NCBI RefSeq assembly: GCF_023898315.1
Contig: NC_064617.1
Coordinates: 717,605,202 to 717,669,201 of the forward strand
DNA from: Schistocerca nitens
Lineage: Eukaryota > Arthropoda > Insecta > Orthoptera > Acrididae
Direction: 5' to 3'
Length of the DNA stretch: 64,000 nt
A program made the position numbers and the translations under genes. Shown here one piece after another: positions 33,378 through 44,070 of the stretch. Under the pieces are notes generated by a model. That model worked only from the letters and a program-made list of their open reading frames with translations. It made no database searches and had not been told where the DNA came from. The first letter of the stretch is position 1, and each line of letters begins with the position of its first letter.

Positions 33378-35218
33378 TCAGCTGGAATTGGTTTTATTTT
33401 CTTTCTCATTTTTCTTTGAAGCTTCTTGTGTAGCTTTTTCTACGATGAGACACTTGCTGAACTTCTCGGTGAGGTGATAAACAGTAGTCCCCCATCGTGT
33501 TGGTGTTCCAGCGGCCTTGGTAGTGTTTCCCATCACTTTAATGTCCTGGTGAAAATGCTCTTCTTGCTCCTCACTAACATTTCCCATATTGTCCGGGAAG
33601 TAATCCAGGTGACTGTTCAAAAAGTGAACGTTCAGGTACATTAATCATCCTAAAGTTTTAAACTTCTTTAACATTGTAGCTATAATAGGAATGTATTCTG
33701 GGTCTTTTTCATGTCCTTAGAACTTCATAACGACTTGCCTGAATGATACTCATGCTTCTTTCTCCTTTAAGGTCATTGTGGATTCAAAGTTAACATCAAA
33801 CATCAATTTTCTAATGTCAGATCTGCAGGTCTGACAAAGACACCTTCTTTTAGTTTAGCTTCTGAAAGGTGTGGAAACTTTTGGCAGAGATACCTAAAAC
33901 GTAGTCCATCTTTAGGCAACACCTTTAGAAACTGTTTCATTAGGCCTAACTTTATATGTGGAGGTGGTAGGAGTACGTTTTTTGGATCTACGAGGTTTTT
34001 GCTTTGAATGTTCTTCTCGCCAGGTCTTAAAGACTCCCTCACAGGCCAGTTCTTTCTGCAGCAGTGTTGATTCCTAGCCCTACTGTTCCATTCACACAAG
34101 AAACATGGAAATTTGGTAAAGCCACCTTGCTGACCAAGGAGCATGCATGTTACTTTTAGATCGCCACATATAATCCAATAATGAGCAGGATAGCCTATTT
34201 TATTTAGCACTATTTCTAGATTTTCATAGCTTTCTTCCATGTACAGAGTGTCCAACAGTTATAGACGCATACATGTTACCATTGTAACCTTTAAAATAGT
34301 TTTGGATGAATCAGCAAACAGCCTCCAGTTCTCCTTTTTGTATTCAGTACCAAACTCATTCATCAGACCAGGAATGTGTGAGCAGTACACTAAATCACCT
34401 TCTTGTTGAAAGAACTTGGAAAATTACTGCTCTCTCTTTCTGTACATGTATATGCTGCTTCCAACTGTCAATAAGTTCTTTCCTTGTAATCGAGAGCTAA
34501 GCGACTCAGCTTTTTCTTTCATTAAGCCCAAATCCCTAACCAAATCGTTAAGCTTGGTCTGAGTAAACAATTTGGGCTCTAGACTTTCTGTATTACAATG
34601 GAATTCATCATCATCTGGTTCATCTAAATCACATTGTACATCAGAAAATACTTCTGTTGGAATAGAATTTAAGCCATCTGGTGGTTCATGAATTGGCAAA
34701 TCTTCACCATTCCCTACTGGTCAGATGGCGGACGGAAAGTTAGGGTAACTTATTACCTTCTTGTTTTTCGAATTATGACCAGTAATGTGAACACTGCAAA
34801 AAGTAGCAATCATCGGAATGATTTCTTGGCTCTCTCCATATCATACAAACAGCAAATCTAAAGGCTTTTTTCTCCTTTTTTGACCATTTTCTCAGAACTT
34901 CAACATGCACACAACATACATTATGCGGCGCCCAAGATTTATCTTGATCACCAAGTTTAGATCCAAAGTATGATAGATAAACCTTTTCAAAAATCTGTAA
35001 TGTTTTTTTGGTGTTCTTTTTAATCACAAATTCACCACAAATATAACAAAACTGTCAGCAGAGTTTTTACAACCACGATTAGACATTGTACTGAGCACAT
35101 GTGCAGGAAATGGGATAGTGAGGTAAGCAAAACACCATCCGTAAACACAAAAATAGAATCGACCTTTTTTTGCCAGCAAATGTTTTTCAGCAGTGCTACC
35201 AATGTCATCTACATTCAT
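33378..35218 (-). pseudogene. Decayed copy of an unknown gene-like repeat family
   Basis: Minus strand, read across several frame breaks. N-terminal part: ...RGCKNSADSF then CYICGEFVIKKN after a shift (about 35040), then a FEKVYLSYFGSKLGDQDKSW block with APHNVCCVHVEVLRKW (about 34900), a zinc-binding-like Cys arrangement. Middle: ENYEN-like block, GYPAHYWIICGDLKVTCMLL, GFTKFPCFLCEWNSRARN (about 34070-34130), PKNVLLPPPHIKLGLMKQFL. End: FLNSHLDYFPDNMGNVSEEQ, EEHFHQDI (about 33530-33640). I remember near-identical proteins as multi-copy hypothetical proteins in insect genomes. The class of element is unknown to me. Two other fragments are at 12950-13215 and 19460-19600. Confidence 0.65.
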
Positions 35219-35434
35219 TACGCCTCCTCTTAAAATTATTTTGACTATAAAAAAGCTGTTAAATTCTTTTAAAAAATCACTAAGTTTAATAAATTTAACT
35301 GTAAAATGTGAAGAAATGGTGGGTAATACAGTTTTTAAGTATCATATTTGGATTTCCCACCCTAAAAACATAAGAATAAGGTATTTTCAGCAAAAAAGTT
35401 TTTCCGTCATTGGCCTGTGTAATTGGTCTTACGC

Positions 35435-35520
35435 AGTGTTGTACCTATCTGCGACTCAGAACCTCAACTGTATGGTGAGTAGCAACTATCCTTTTCACAG
35501 TATTGTTACAAATATTCCTA
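35435..35520 (+). mobile_element. Penelope-type terminal fragment
   Basis: GTTGTACCTATCTGCGACTC, then ATGGTGAGTAGCAACTATCC: the same end as 32310-32370, without the foldback partner. Confidence 0.65.
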
Positions 35521-36146
35521 CTGTGATTTAGGCCTATGCTGCCATTGTTTAGGAATGGTTAGTCATAACTTGTTTTGCCATTACGAATTTCTCTTTTCAG
35601 GAAAAAATTAATTTCGACAAACAGCATTTTTGGACTTAAAAATAAATGTGCACACAGTTGTTACAAATACAGAATATTGTGCTCTGCGCGCTGGGTTATT
35701 AATTATTGTTAAATTTATTATATGGATATAGTTATTAAGCAATTAATATAATTCTTAAATAAGATATGCTCAGTTCCAGAATATGTTGTTGTTGATTCCT
35801 AAAAGTGATATGCAAAATCTTCTTGATAATGCAGTTATATACACTGAATTATGTTTCTTGCTGTTGTTGGCAATAATGCAAGAGTTGTTGTGCTGCATTT
35901 CTTGCTATTGTTGACGTTAATGTGCCAGGTGGTATAGACTGTGCTAGGTTTTCATGTTACTGCTTGTGTGTCAGATTCTGGTGGTGGATGCACACGATCT
36001 TACTCAAATATTAACTGGGGAAAGAAAATTTGCAAGTATTCTTTTTCCCTGATCTCTCTTATAGGTATTTACTGGTTACATTCTGACATGTATAAGGTAG
36101 AATGAAATGTTTTGATATAGGCCTATAGTTTTCTTACATTTATTTG
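35521..36146 (+). other. Intron sequence, nothing recognised
   Basis: AT-rich, no named repeat. It ends in a good acceptor-like TTTATTTGCAG. Confidence 0.55.
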
Positions 36147-36235
36147 CAGCATCTCTTTGAAGAATGACGATAGCCTGGATGATGTCAACCCCTTCGAAGA
36201 GCCCACACTAGATGCTTATTGTAATGATTAATCCA
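36147..36235 (+). other. Orphan candidate terminal exon
   Basis: Immediately after TTACATTTATTTGCAG the + strand reads C|ATC... giving ISLKNDDSLDDVNPFEEP then TLDAYCND and a TAA stop. The stretch is acidic, contains an NPF tripeptide (an EH-domain ligand type) and looks more like coding than its AT-rich surroundings. Upstream the frame closes within about 30 bases, so it could only be used by splicing. It lies within the 12.8-kb drebrin-like intron. It could be an alternative last exon, an exon of another gene, or chance. The phase (one base before the codon) does not match the phase-0 donor at 31018, which argues against direct use from that exon. Confidence 0.25.
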
Positions 36236-36859
36236 GCAAATGTAGGTAGAGGAGATTAGATTTTGGCTAAATTAGGAGGAAAGGGGAATTCATACAGCTG
36301 CAGATATGTCTGCACCATACAAAAAGTACTGTAAAATGACCTAGAATTATATCTCTAGATTCTGTAGATGTGGACAAAATAGTTTTTAAATTAAATTAAT
36401 AAGATGTTTTGCATGTCAATAAGAGTGGTGTGATATGGAAATTGCAAATCCTTCATTTTTCTGGTGGTGTGGGAAATACAATGTCCCTATTTTTGTTCAT
36501 TGGGGGTGGGGTGGGGGGTAAGATAGTGATTCTATTTCATGTATCTATTAATTTTTTTTTTTTTTAAATTTTAAGTATAATGGTAAATGGTTCCCATCCG
36601 TTGTTGGTTACATTTATATTATTAGAAATTAAAAAATCAAAGAAATTTTTGTAGTTCACTCTGAGACATAGGTTTTGTGCTATAAGTATCTTAGAAACCA
36701 CCTCAACAGGAAAACCCTAGTTCTGCTGTACATATATATCAGTTTTGGGGTTCTTGGGTTCTCTACCTCATTTTTAAGACCTCAACCTTTGCTCTTCAGT
36801 GTACATAAGGATATCCAATGTGTGTCATATTTTGATGCAGCTGTATCATATTTAAGATT
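36236..36859 (+). other. Intron sequence
   Basis: AT-rich with a G run at about 36506 and a T run at about 36552. No coding pattern. Confidence 0.55.
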
Positions 36860-37998
36860 GTTGTTGTTGTTGTTGTTGTTGTGGTCTTCAGTCCTGAGAC
36901 TGGTTTGATGCAGCTCTCCATGCTACTCTATCCTGTGCAATCTTCTTCATCTCCCAGTACCTACTGCAGCCTACATCCTTCTGAATCTGCTTAGTGTATT
37001 CATCTCTTGGTCTCCCTCTACGATTTTTACCCTCCACACTGCCCTCCAATGCCAAATTTGTGATCCCTTGATGCCTCACAACATGTCCTACCAACCGATC
37101 CCTCCTTCTAGTCAAGTTGTGCCACAAACTTCTCTTCTCCCCAATCCTATTCAATACCTCCTCATTAGTTACATGATCTACCCACCTTATCTTCAGTATT
37201 CTTCTGTATCACCACATTTCGAAAGCTTCTATTCTCTTCTTGTCCAAACTAGTTATCGTCCATGTTTCACTTCCATACATGGCTACACTCCATACAAATA
37301 CTTTCAGAAACGACTTCCTGACACTTAAATCTATACTCGATGTTAACAAATTTCTCTTCTTCAGAAACGCTTTCCTTGCCATTGCCAGTCTACATTTTAT
37401 ATCCTCTCGACTTCGACCATCATCAGTTATTTTACTCCCTAAATAGCAAAACTCCTTTACTACCTTAAGTGTCTCATTTCCTAATCTAATTCCCTCAGCA
37501 TCACTCGATTTAATTTGACTACATTCCATTATCCTCGTTTTGCTTTTGTTGAAGTTCATCTTATATCCTCCTTTCAAGACACTGTCCATTCCGTTCAACT
37601 GCTCTTCCACGTCCTTTGCTGTCTCTGACAGAATTACAATGTCATCGGCAAACCTCAAAGTTTTTACTTCTTCTCCATGAATTTTAATACCTACTCCGAA
37701 TTTTTCTTTTGTTCCCTTTACTGCTTGCTCAATATACAGATTGAATAACATCGGGGAGAGGCTACAACCCTGTCTCACTCCTTTCCCAACCACTGCTTCC
37801 CTTTCATGCCCCTCGACTCTTATAACTACCATCTGGTTTCTGTACAAATTGTAAATAGCCTTTTGCTCCCTGTATTTTACCCCTGCCACCTTCAGAATTT
37901 GAAAGAGAGTATTCCAGTTAACATTGTCAAAAGCTTTCTCTAAGTCTACAAATGCTAGAAACGTAGGTTTGCCTTTTCTTAATCTTTCTTCTAAGATT
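36860..37998 (-). mobile_element. RTE-like LINE, copy B (RT and 3' end)
   Basis: Minus frame 37209-38003 (264 residues) is a nearly intact RT: FVDLEKAFDNVNW, RQGCSLSPMLFNLYIEQAV, LRFADDIVILSETA (catalytic FADD), EFCYLGSKITDDGRS, MYGSETWTI. A second frame (36888-37154) carries the C-terminal RIGEKRSLWHNLTRRRDRLV and GHVVRHQGI. A TAA-type break lies near 37208. The 3' end is a (CAA)n tract (TTG repeats at 36858-36880). It is 5' truncated at about 37998, where TAAGATT on both sides may be a short target-site duplication. Best preserved LINE coding in the window. Confidence 0.9.
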
Positions 37999-38239
37999 AT
38001 CAATCCAAAAAATGATACAATGTTTTTATTGTCTTTTAGTCAACATATGTAACATTAAAAATCATATACAGTGTCTTTTAAAACAGCTTTTATTTCCTAA
38101 CTTACATTTTTGTGTATGTGTACTTGGTACTCTTTGCTTTTAAATAGCTTATATTTAGGTCACCTTACCCAACATTTCAAAGCACAGTACAAAAATGATC
38201 AGGAACAGTATAATTCATTTATCTAATAGAACCAAACAG
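37999..38239 (+). other. Intron sequence, nothing recognised
   Basis: AT-rich spacer between two LINEs. Confidence 0.5.
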
Positions 38240-39780
38240 CTATGTTAATCTACATCTTTATGCAGTAGATACTGCAGAAGCCACCGTAAGGTGCTTGATG
38301 GAGGGTACCATGTACTACTACTGGTCATTTCTCCTGCTCCACTCGCAAATAGAGTGAGGAAAAAATGACTGTCCGTACGCCTTTGTTTGGGCCCTAATTT
38401 CTCGTATCTTATCTTCATGGTCCTTACATGCGATATATGTTGGTGGGAGCAGAATCATTTGGCAGTCAGCTTCAAATGCCAGTTCTGTAAATTTCCTCAA
38501 TATTGTTTCCCAAAAAGAATGCTGCCTTCCCTCCAGGGATTTCCATTTGGGTTCCTGAAGCATCTCCGTAACACGTCTTGTTCAAACCTACCTGTAACCA
38601 ATCTAGGAGCCCTCCTCTGAATTTCTTCGATGTCTTCCTTCAATCTGACCTGGTACGGGTCCCAAACTCTCAAGCAGTACTTGCACCAACATCCTATATG
38701 TGGTCTCCTTTACAGCTTTACAGGTGAACCGACAGTCTGGAATCGCGCGACCGCTACGGTCGCAGGTTGAAATCCTGCCTCGGGCATGGATGTGTGTGAT
38801 GATGTCCTTAGGTTAGTTAGGTTTAAGTAGTTCTAAGTTCTAGGTTCTAGGGGACTGATGACCTTGGAAGTTAAGTCCCATAGTGCTTAGAGCCATTTGA
38901 ACCATTTTACAGGTGAACCACTTTTTCCTAAAATTCTCCCAATAAACCGAAGAGATTCATGATAAATGCAAGGTAGGTAAGGGACCAATGCCGTAGAGTA
39001 CTCTTTGTAAAATCGAACTGTGATTCCACCCAGACCTTGTGATTTATTTGTTTTCAAATCTTTAAGTTGCTTTTCTATGCCACATATGCTTATTTCTGTG
39101 TTTTCCATATGGGAGTCTGTCCCATGGTCAAATGACGCTATGTACATATGTTTCTCCTGCGTGAATGATTTCTTGAACGTGAAATTTAAAACTTCAGCTC
39201 CATTTTGCTATCTTCTACTGCCACACCAGACTGGTCAACAAGGGACTGAATGGAAGCCTTAGACCCACTTAGTGATTTTGCTTATGACCAGAATTTTCTC
39301 AAGTTCTCTGCCGGATCCTCCATTAAGATGTGACGGTGGTAGATGTTGTATGCTTCGCGCATATATCTTTTCACAGACACACTAATCTCTACTAACCTTT
39401 GCTTGTTGTCATTTGTAAATCCCCTTTTGAACCTGGAGTGCAACAGCTTCTGCTTCCTCAGCATCCTACAAATTTTGTTATTAAACTGTGGTGGGTCTTT
39501 TCCATCCTTTATCCCTTTACTTGGCACCTAACTCTCGAGACCACAATTTACAATCTGCTTAAACTTTGCCCATAATTCCTCTGCATTCATCTTATTGGAA
39601 CTGAGTAATGCCAATTTGCTGTCCACGTGAAACACTAATAACTGCTTATCTGCTCTGTCTTGCTGAAACACTTTCCTAGCCTTCTTGACTGATTTGTTAA
39701 CTTTCGTCTTTACAGTTGCTATAATGACATCATGATTGCTAATCCCTGTTTCTATACTGACATTGTCGATTAGCTTGGTG
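38240..39780 (-). mobile_element. LINE copy lacking the RT core, host of a SINE
   Basis: Minus strand. 38318-38563 is the RT C-terminus (LQEPKWKSLEGRQHSFWETI). 39282-39527 is the endonuclease-RT linker (NKICRMLRKQKLLHSRFKRG, then VEISVSVKRYMREAYNIYHR). About 39690-39780 is an endonuclease end (ISNHDVIIATV). The RT core is missing: the two parts join at about 38960. The 3' end near 38250 is the TCTACATCT-type terminus. A SINE at 38731-38905 interrupts it. 3490-3988 plus 5797-6620 is a parallel copy with what looks like the same internal join. Confidence 0.7.
38731..38905 (+). mobile_element. tRNA-derived SINE, 5' truncated, with TSD
   Basis: CGCAGGTTGAAATCCTGCCT (B box, one change), then the body with GTGTGTGATGATGTCCTTAG and GGGGACTGATGACCTTGGAA...GAGCCATTTGAACCA. 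It is flanked by a 14-bp repeat TTTACAGGTGAACC (38717-38730 and 38906-38919). Same family as 14189-14377. Confidence 0.9.
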
Positions 39781-39783
39781 TTT

Positions 39784-41120
39784 TTTTGTCATCAGTCTTG
39801 TGGTTGGTTTGATGTGACCCGCCACCATGACTTCCTCTCCTGTGCCAACCTCCTCATCTCAGAATTGCAACGTACATCGTCAACTATTTGCTGGATGTGT
39901 TCCAAACTTTCTCTACAGTTTTTGCCCTCTATAGCTCCCTCAAGTACCATTGAAGTTATTCCCTGATGTCTTAACAGATGTCCCCTCATCCTGTACCTTC
40001 TCCTTGTCAGTGTTTTCCACATATTCCTTTCCTGTCTGATTCTGCGCAGAACCTCCTCATTCCTTACCTTATTACGCCACCTGAGTTTCAACATTCGTCT
40101 GTAGGATCACATCTCAAATGCTTCAATTCTCTTCTGTTCTGTTTTTCCCACAGTCCATGTTCCACCACTGTACAATCCTGTGCTCCAGACATACATTCTC
40201 AGAAATTTCTTCCTCAAATTAACCTATATTTGATACTAGTAGACTTCTCTTAGCCAGGAATGCCATTTTTGAAAGTGGTAATCTGCTTTTGATGTCCTCC
40301 TTGTTCCATCCATCATTGGTTATTTTGATGCCTAGGTAGTAGAATTTCTTAACTTCATGTACTTCATGACTATCAATCCCGATGTTAAGTTTCTCGCTGC
40401 TCTCAGTTCTGCTACTTCTCGTTATTTTCATCTTTTTTTGATTTTATCTTAGTCTGTATTCTGTACTCATTAGATTGTTCATTCCATTCAGCAGATCATG
40501 TAAATCTTCTTCACTTGCACTCAGGATAGTAATGTCATCAGCGATTTGCATCATTGATACCTTGAATTTTAATTCCACTCCTGAACCTGTTTTTATTTCC
40601 GTCTTGCTTCTTCGATGTTCAGATTGAATAGTAGGGGCATAAGACTACATTCTTGTCTTACACCCTTTTTAATCTGAGCACTTCCTTCTTGGTCGTCCAC
40701 TCTTATTATTCCCTCTTGGCTCTTGTACACGTTGTATATTATCCATTTTTCTCTATAGCTTACCCATATTTTCCTCAGAATTTTGAACATCTTGCAACAT
40801 CTTACATTGTCGAATGCTCTTTTCTGTTCAACGAATTCTATGAATGTGTGTTGATTTTTCTGTAGTCTTGCTTCCATTATCAACTGCAACATTAGAATTG
40901 CATCTCTGGTGCCTTTACCTTTCTAAAGCCAAACTGATCATCATCTAATGCATCCTCAATTTTATTTTCAATTTTTCTGTATTTTATTCTTATTGACAAC
41001 TTAGATGCATCTGCTGTTAAGCTGTTGTGCGATAATTCTCATACTTATCAGCTCTTGCAGTGTTATGCAGAATTTTAACTTCAGATAATCATCAGTTTAG
41101 GTCTCTTCTGTAAGAGCCCC
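39784..41120 (-). mobile_element. RTE-like LINE, copy C (older)
   Basis: Diverged relative of copy B, in the same order. 39792-40094 carries RWRNKVRNEEVLRRIRQERN and RMRGHLLRHQGIT (C-terminus). 40219-40431 carries EVKKFYYLGIKITNDGWNKE. 40593-40892 carries the RT core VRQECSLMPLLFNL. The catalytic FADD region near 40540 is decayed. Many stops. Confidence 0.8.
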
Positions 41121-41799
41121 AATCTGTTTTCCTAGACTTTCTGACACCCATTTCAACTCCAAACTTAATATGCATCTGCTCAGATAAGGGTGGCTCCATC
41201 CCTATATGCCATTGTTTGAGGTAGCTAGCTAAGATGGACCCGTGATCTGTTCCTGAAAGTAGGTTTCTTACCCCTGCTAAAAACCTCTAGATTCAAGTAG
41301 GTAATCACGTTGCTGCTGGTATTGCAGCTTCCACACACCAGTTTGTGGTCTTGACATCACATCCAACCAACAGTCGTTCATTCAGCTGCAACCAGCTGTC
41401 TTCCAATCTCACCACTTCCTGGGAAGGAGAAGTACTGTCCTCACAAGGAAGGTAAACTGAGGCCAGTACAAACTACCCCGTGCTTCCTCCCTTGCACTGT
41501 TTCATCCTGATCATCACTAAGTCCCTGGAACAGAAATTCACCACAGGCATGAATTAAATTTTGTTTCTAACAAAAATACAAGTTTTTTTTCCTTTATCTA
41601 TCATAAATCAAGCTCACTCCCAGTTCCTCCAAGGCGTTATACAATCTGTGTATGTAAGCAGGATTCCTGGGTCAGGGCCACGTTCACCTACTGTCTTTCC
41701 AGAAGGCGACTCAAAGCAGCAGTGGCCCCTTAAGTTTATCTGCAACACTTCCAGCCACCAACTTGCTGCAATTGTCACTTCTGAAGCCCTTAAGCACCC
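41121..41799. other. Probable TE sequence, unassigned
   Basis: The wording looks like a minus-strand retroelement leader or ORF but no domain can be named. The plus ORF at 41561-41824 is antisense to it. Confidence 0.35.
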
Positions 41800-42560
41800 T
41801 GACAGTAACCTGCTAGAAATCTAAATTCAGTTCTGGCACTGCTCACACATTGACTTTGGGGATTTCTCACAGAATTCCACCATAAGGGTTTGGCTGTCAG
41901 ATGTAACCTTCTGATTAATTATCCATTTTCTGGTTCTGCATCCATACTTTCTTGGACATGGTCTTTCTAGTACCATCCTTAAGTAATCTATGTACATAGA
42001 TCTTCACAGTCATAGAGTGTTCCTCTGCTGTCTTGACCAGCAGCTTCACTTCCTCCCACTGAGGTATCATGGGCACCATCTCCTTTAGCCAGTCTACTGT
42101 TCTCACCCCCATGCAGACAAAGCCACATTTGGTCAAGGTAGACCTTCCTGAATTTGAGGACTTCATGTGCATCTTCCCCAGACTTTTCAGAGAGAGTCAT
42201 GTGAAGTAGCTCCGTGTGCTGTGAGGTGGTGTGAACAATTATATATCCATATTGGACTACTGCTATTCTAAAAATTGAGGCTGCAGTATTGTAGGTCTCT
42301 TTCCCTGTTTCTGCCACAGCTTGTTTTGTATTCATTTATCCTGGGAAATGGGAGTAATGAAGTCTTTTCTCTTTCTCTCCAGTTCTTGCAAGTGGCAGGG
42401 GTCTTTTTACCCCTTCACTCTGAGACAGTCTTCTCCCCTGGCAATGCTTTGATCTTGATCTGGCCCAGCTTCTCAGTGGCATTTTTTACATCTTGCACTG
42501 ATTTGTCCTCCAATTCAATTGTGGAAAAGCCTACACCCATGTTCGGTTGTACGTGTGTCC
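41800..42560 (-). pseudogene. DUF4780-like retroelement ORF relic
   Basis: Minus frame 41915-42172 reads FVCMGVRTVDWLKEMVPMIP, then QWEEVKLLVKTAEEH, followed by a KIYVHRLLKDGTRKTM segment. The 'x-W-L-x-E...P-x-W-E-G' pattern resembles DUF4780, a domain I know from insect retroelement ORFs. The upstream minus frame 41988-42335 overlaps it in another frame. Broken. Confidence 0.45.
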
Positions 42561-42562
42561 AT

Positions 42563-42648
42563 AATTAAAAAACTGAAGGACTTGATAATACCTCACATAC
42601 CTAATGTTTGGGTATTTGAGGTATTAATAAGTCCCTCAGTTTTTAATT
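42563..42648. mobile_element. Hairpin MITE
   Basis: Arms of about 39 bases (42563-42601 and 42610-42648) are reverse complements with few mismatches around an 8-base loop: AATTAAAAAACTGAAGGACT on the left against AAGTCCCTCAGTTTTTAATT on the right. Confidence 0.75.
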
Positions 42649-42786
42649 TTTTTCTGTGTTTTCCATATTGATCCCATGAGCATTGGGGATATGTTGGGTT
42701 AACACCAAGCTGGTGTAAGGCTAATTACTCAGGAGGTCACCCACTATCCCTGAGATTCCATTCATGACACATCTTTCCATGTGCCA

Positions 42787-43040
42787 TCCGCCCCGATAGC
42801 AGAATGGTCAGCGTGACAGACTGCCGTCTTAAGGGGCCTGGGTTCGATACCCAGCTGAGCCGGGGATTTTCTCCACTCTGGGACTGGGTGTTGTGTTGTC
42901 TTCATCATCATTTCATTCCCATCTGGTGCGCAGGTCGCCCAATATGGCGTCGAATGTAATAAGACCTGCACCAAGGCAGCTGGACCTGCCCCGTAAGGAG
43001 CCTCCCGGCCAATGACGCCAAATGCTCATATCCATTTTCA
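42787..43040 (+). mobile_element. tRNA-derived SINE (second family) with TSD
   Basis: Head CCCCGATAGCAGAATGGTCA with A box, B box GGGTTCGATACCCAGC, then TGGGTGTTGTGTTGTCTTCA and a tail rich in CATTTCCATTT. It is flanked by TTTCCATGTGCCA (42774-42786) and TTTCCATATGCCA (43041-43053), one mismatch. Confidence 0.9.
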
Positions 43041-43053
43041 TTTCCATATGCCA

Positions 43054-43463
43054 CGAACCTCCCAATATGGATCATGTTAGACTTTGAGCTGGGGAAAAGA
43101 ATATTGGAAGAGATGGGGTGTTGTGGGACACACTTTGTCAGGTTCGTCCACTGAGGCCTGTCCGGCTTGGGAGACCCTGCCAGGGTCTACGCTACCACCG
43201 GCATAGCCTTAAGCTTTGTGCAAATGTGCAAACCTCTCTACGTGCACACTCCGTGTTATGACAAGGTGGTGTTCCCTGAAGAGGTCTCTTACATTATCCT
43301 TGCTTCATACAAGTAATTTCAGTGATATACCTATCAAACCCTGTAGCCTCCCTACCCTGTCTCTATTTCCTGTTTTACTTTATAACATACAGACTCACAT
43401 TGTGAAATGAGCTTATTGTGACAATGCTCTTGACAGCATGTGTAGTGAAATGAAGAGTATGTT
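43054..43463. other. Unassigned, TE-like leader wording
   Basis: 43080-43210 (TGTGGGACACACTTTGTCAG, then GGCCTGTCCGGCTTGGGAGA) resembles a retroelement untranslated region that I remember vaguely. No domain. Confidence 0.35.

Positions 43464-43541
<78 letters not shown>
43464..43541. repeat. (CA)n(GA)n compound microsatellite
   Basis: About 14 CA units followed by about 23 GA units, 330 bp upstream of a host exon. Confidence 0.95.
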
Positions 43542-43546
<5 letters not shown>

Positions 43547-43866
43547 AACAAATAAATTTGAAAGCTGAACTGTAATGTTCAATCTCTCTTTATTTTTCAT
43601 AAGAATATCAACTATCAACTACTAAACTCATTCAGTTCTGAATACTTTCCACTGCTGTATCTTCCACTTTGATAGCTTTTGATGTTATCCAGTTTTTCAT
43701 TTTGTCCGGGAGGAGGCCCAATAGTATTCATGTAATAACTTTTGTTTTACTATTTAATTTTAATGTGAAATTTTTGTAGAAATTTTGGTTGCACGTAGAC
43801 TAGAACATAACTCTATTTGTGAATAATCTACTACTACATAACTGTAAATTTATACTAATCCTGCAG
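43542..43866 (+). other. End of 12.8-kb intron
   Basis: AT-rich, ends in acceptor ACTAATCCTGCAG. Confidence 0.8.
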
Positions 43867-44052
43867 TTGGCAGAAGCTGCAAAACGTGAAGCACGTATTG
43901 AGGAACGCACTCGTACCATCAGCCAGCAGCGTGAGGCAGAGCGCAGTGCAGAACAGCATGATCGTGAGATAACAGCTGCAAAAGTGGATGCAGAGGAAGT
44001 AGCTGAACCCCGTGTTGATGCTAGTGAAAGACTGCGACAGGAACGCAACAAG
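43867..44052 (+). CDS. Dbnl: Drebrin-like protein, internal exon (coiled coil)
   Basis: 62 codons, phase 0 at both ends, from acceptor CCTGCAG to donor GTTAGT. Reads LAEAAKREARIEERTRTISQ, then QREAERSAEQHDREITAAKV, DAEEVAEPRVDASERLRQER and NK. Highly charged with heptad-like spacing, it continues the coiled coil begun in the previous exon (HKRE|LAEAAKRE). No stop or SH3 sequence follows in the window, so at least one more exon must lie to the right. The intact frame, high GC and consensus splice sites support a real exon. Its conservation is weaker than in the ADF-H exons. Confidence 0.85.
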
Positions 44053-44070
44053 GTTAGTCCCTTGTATATA

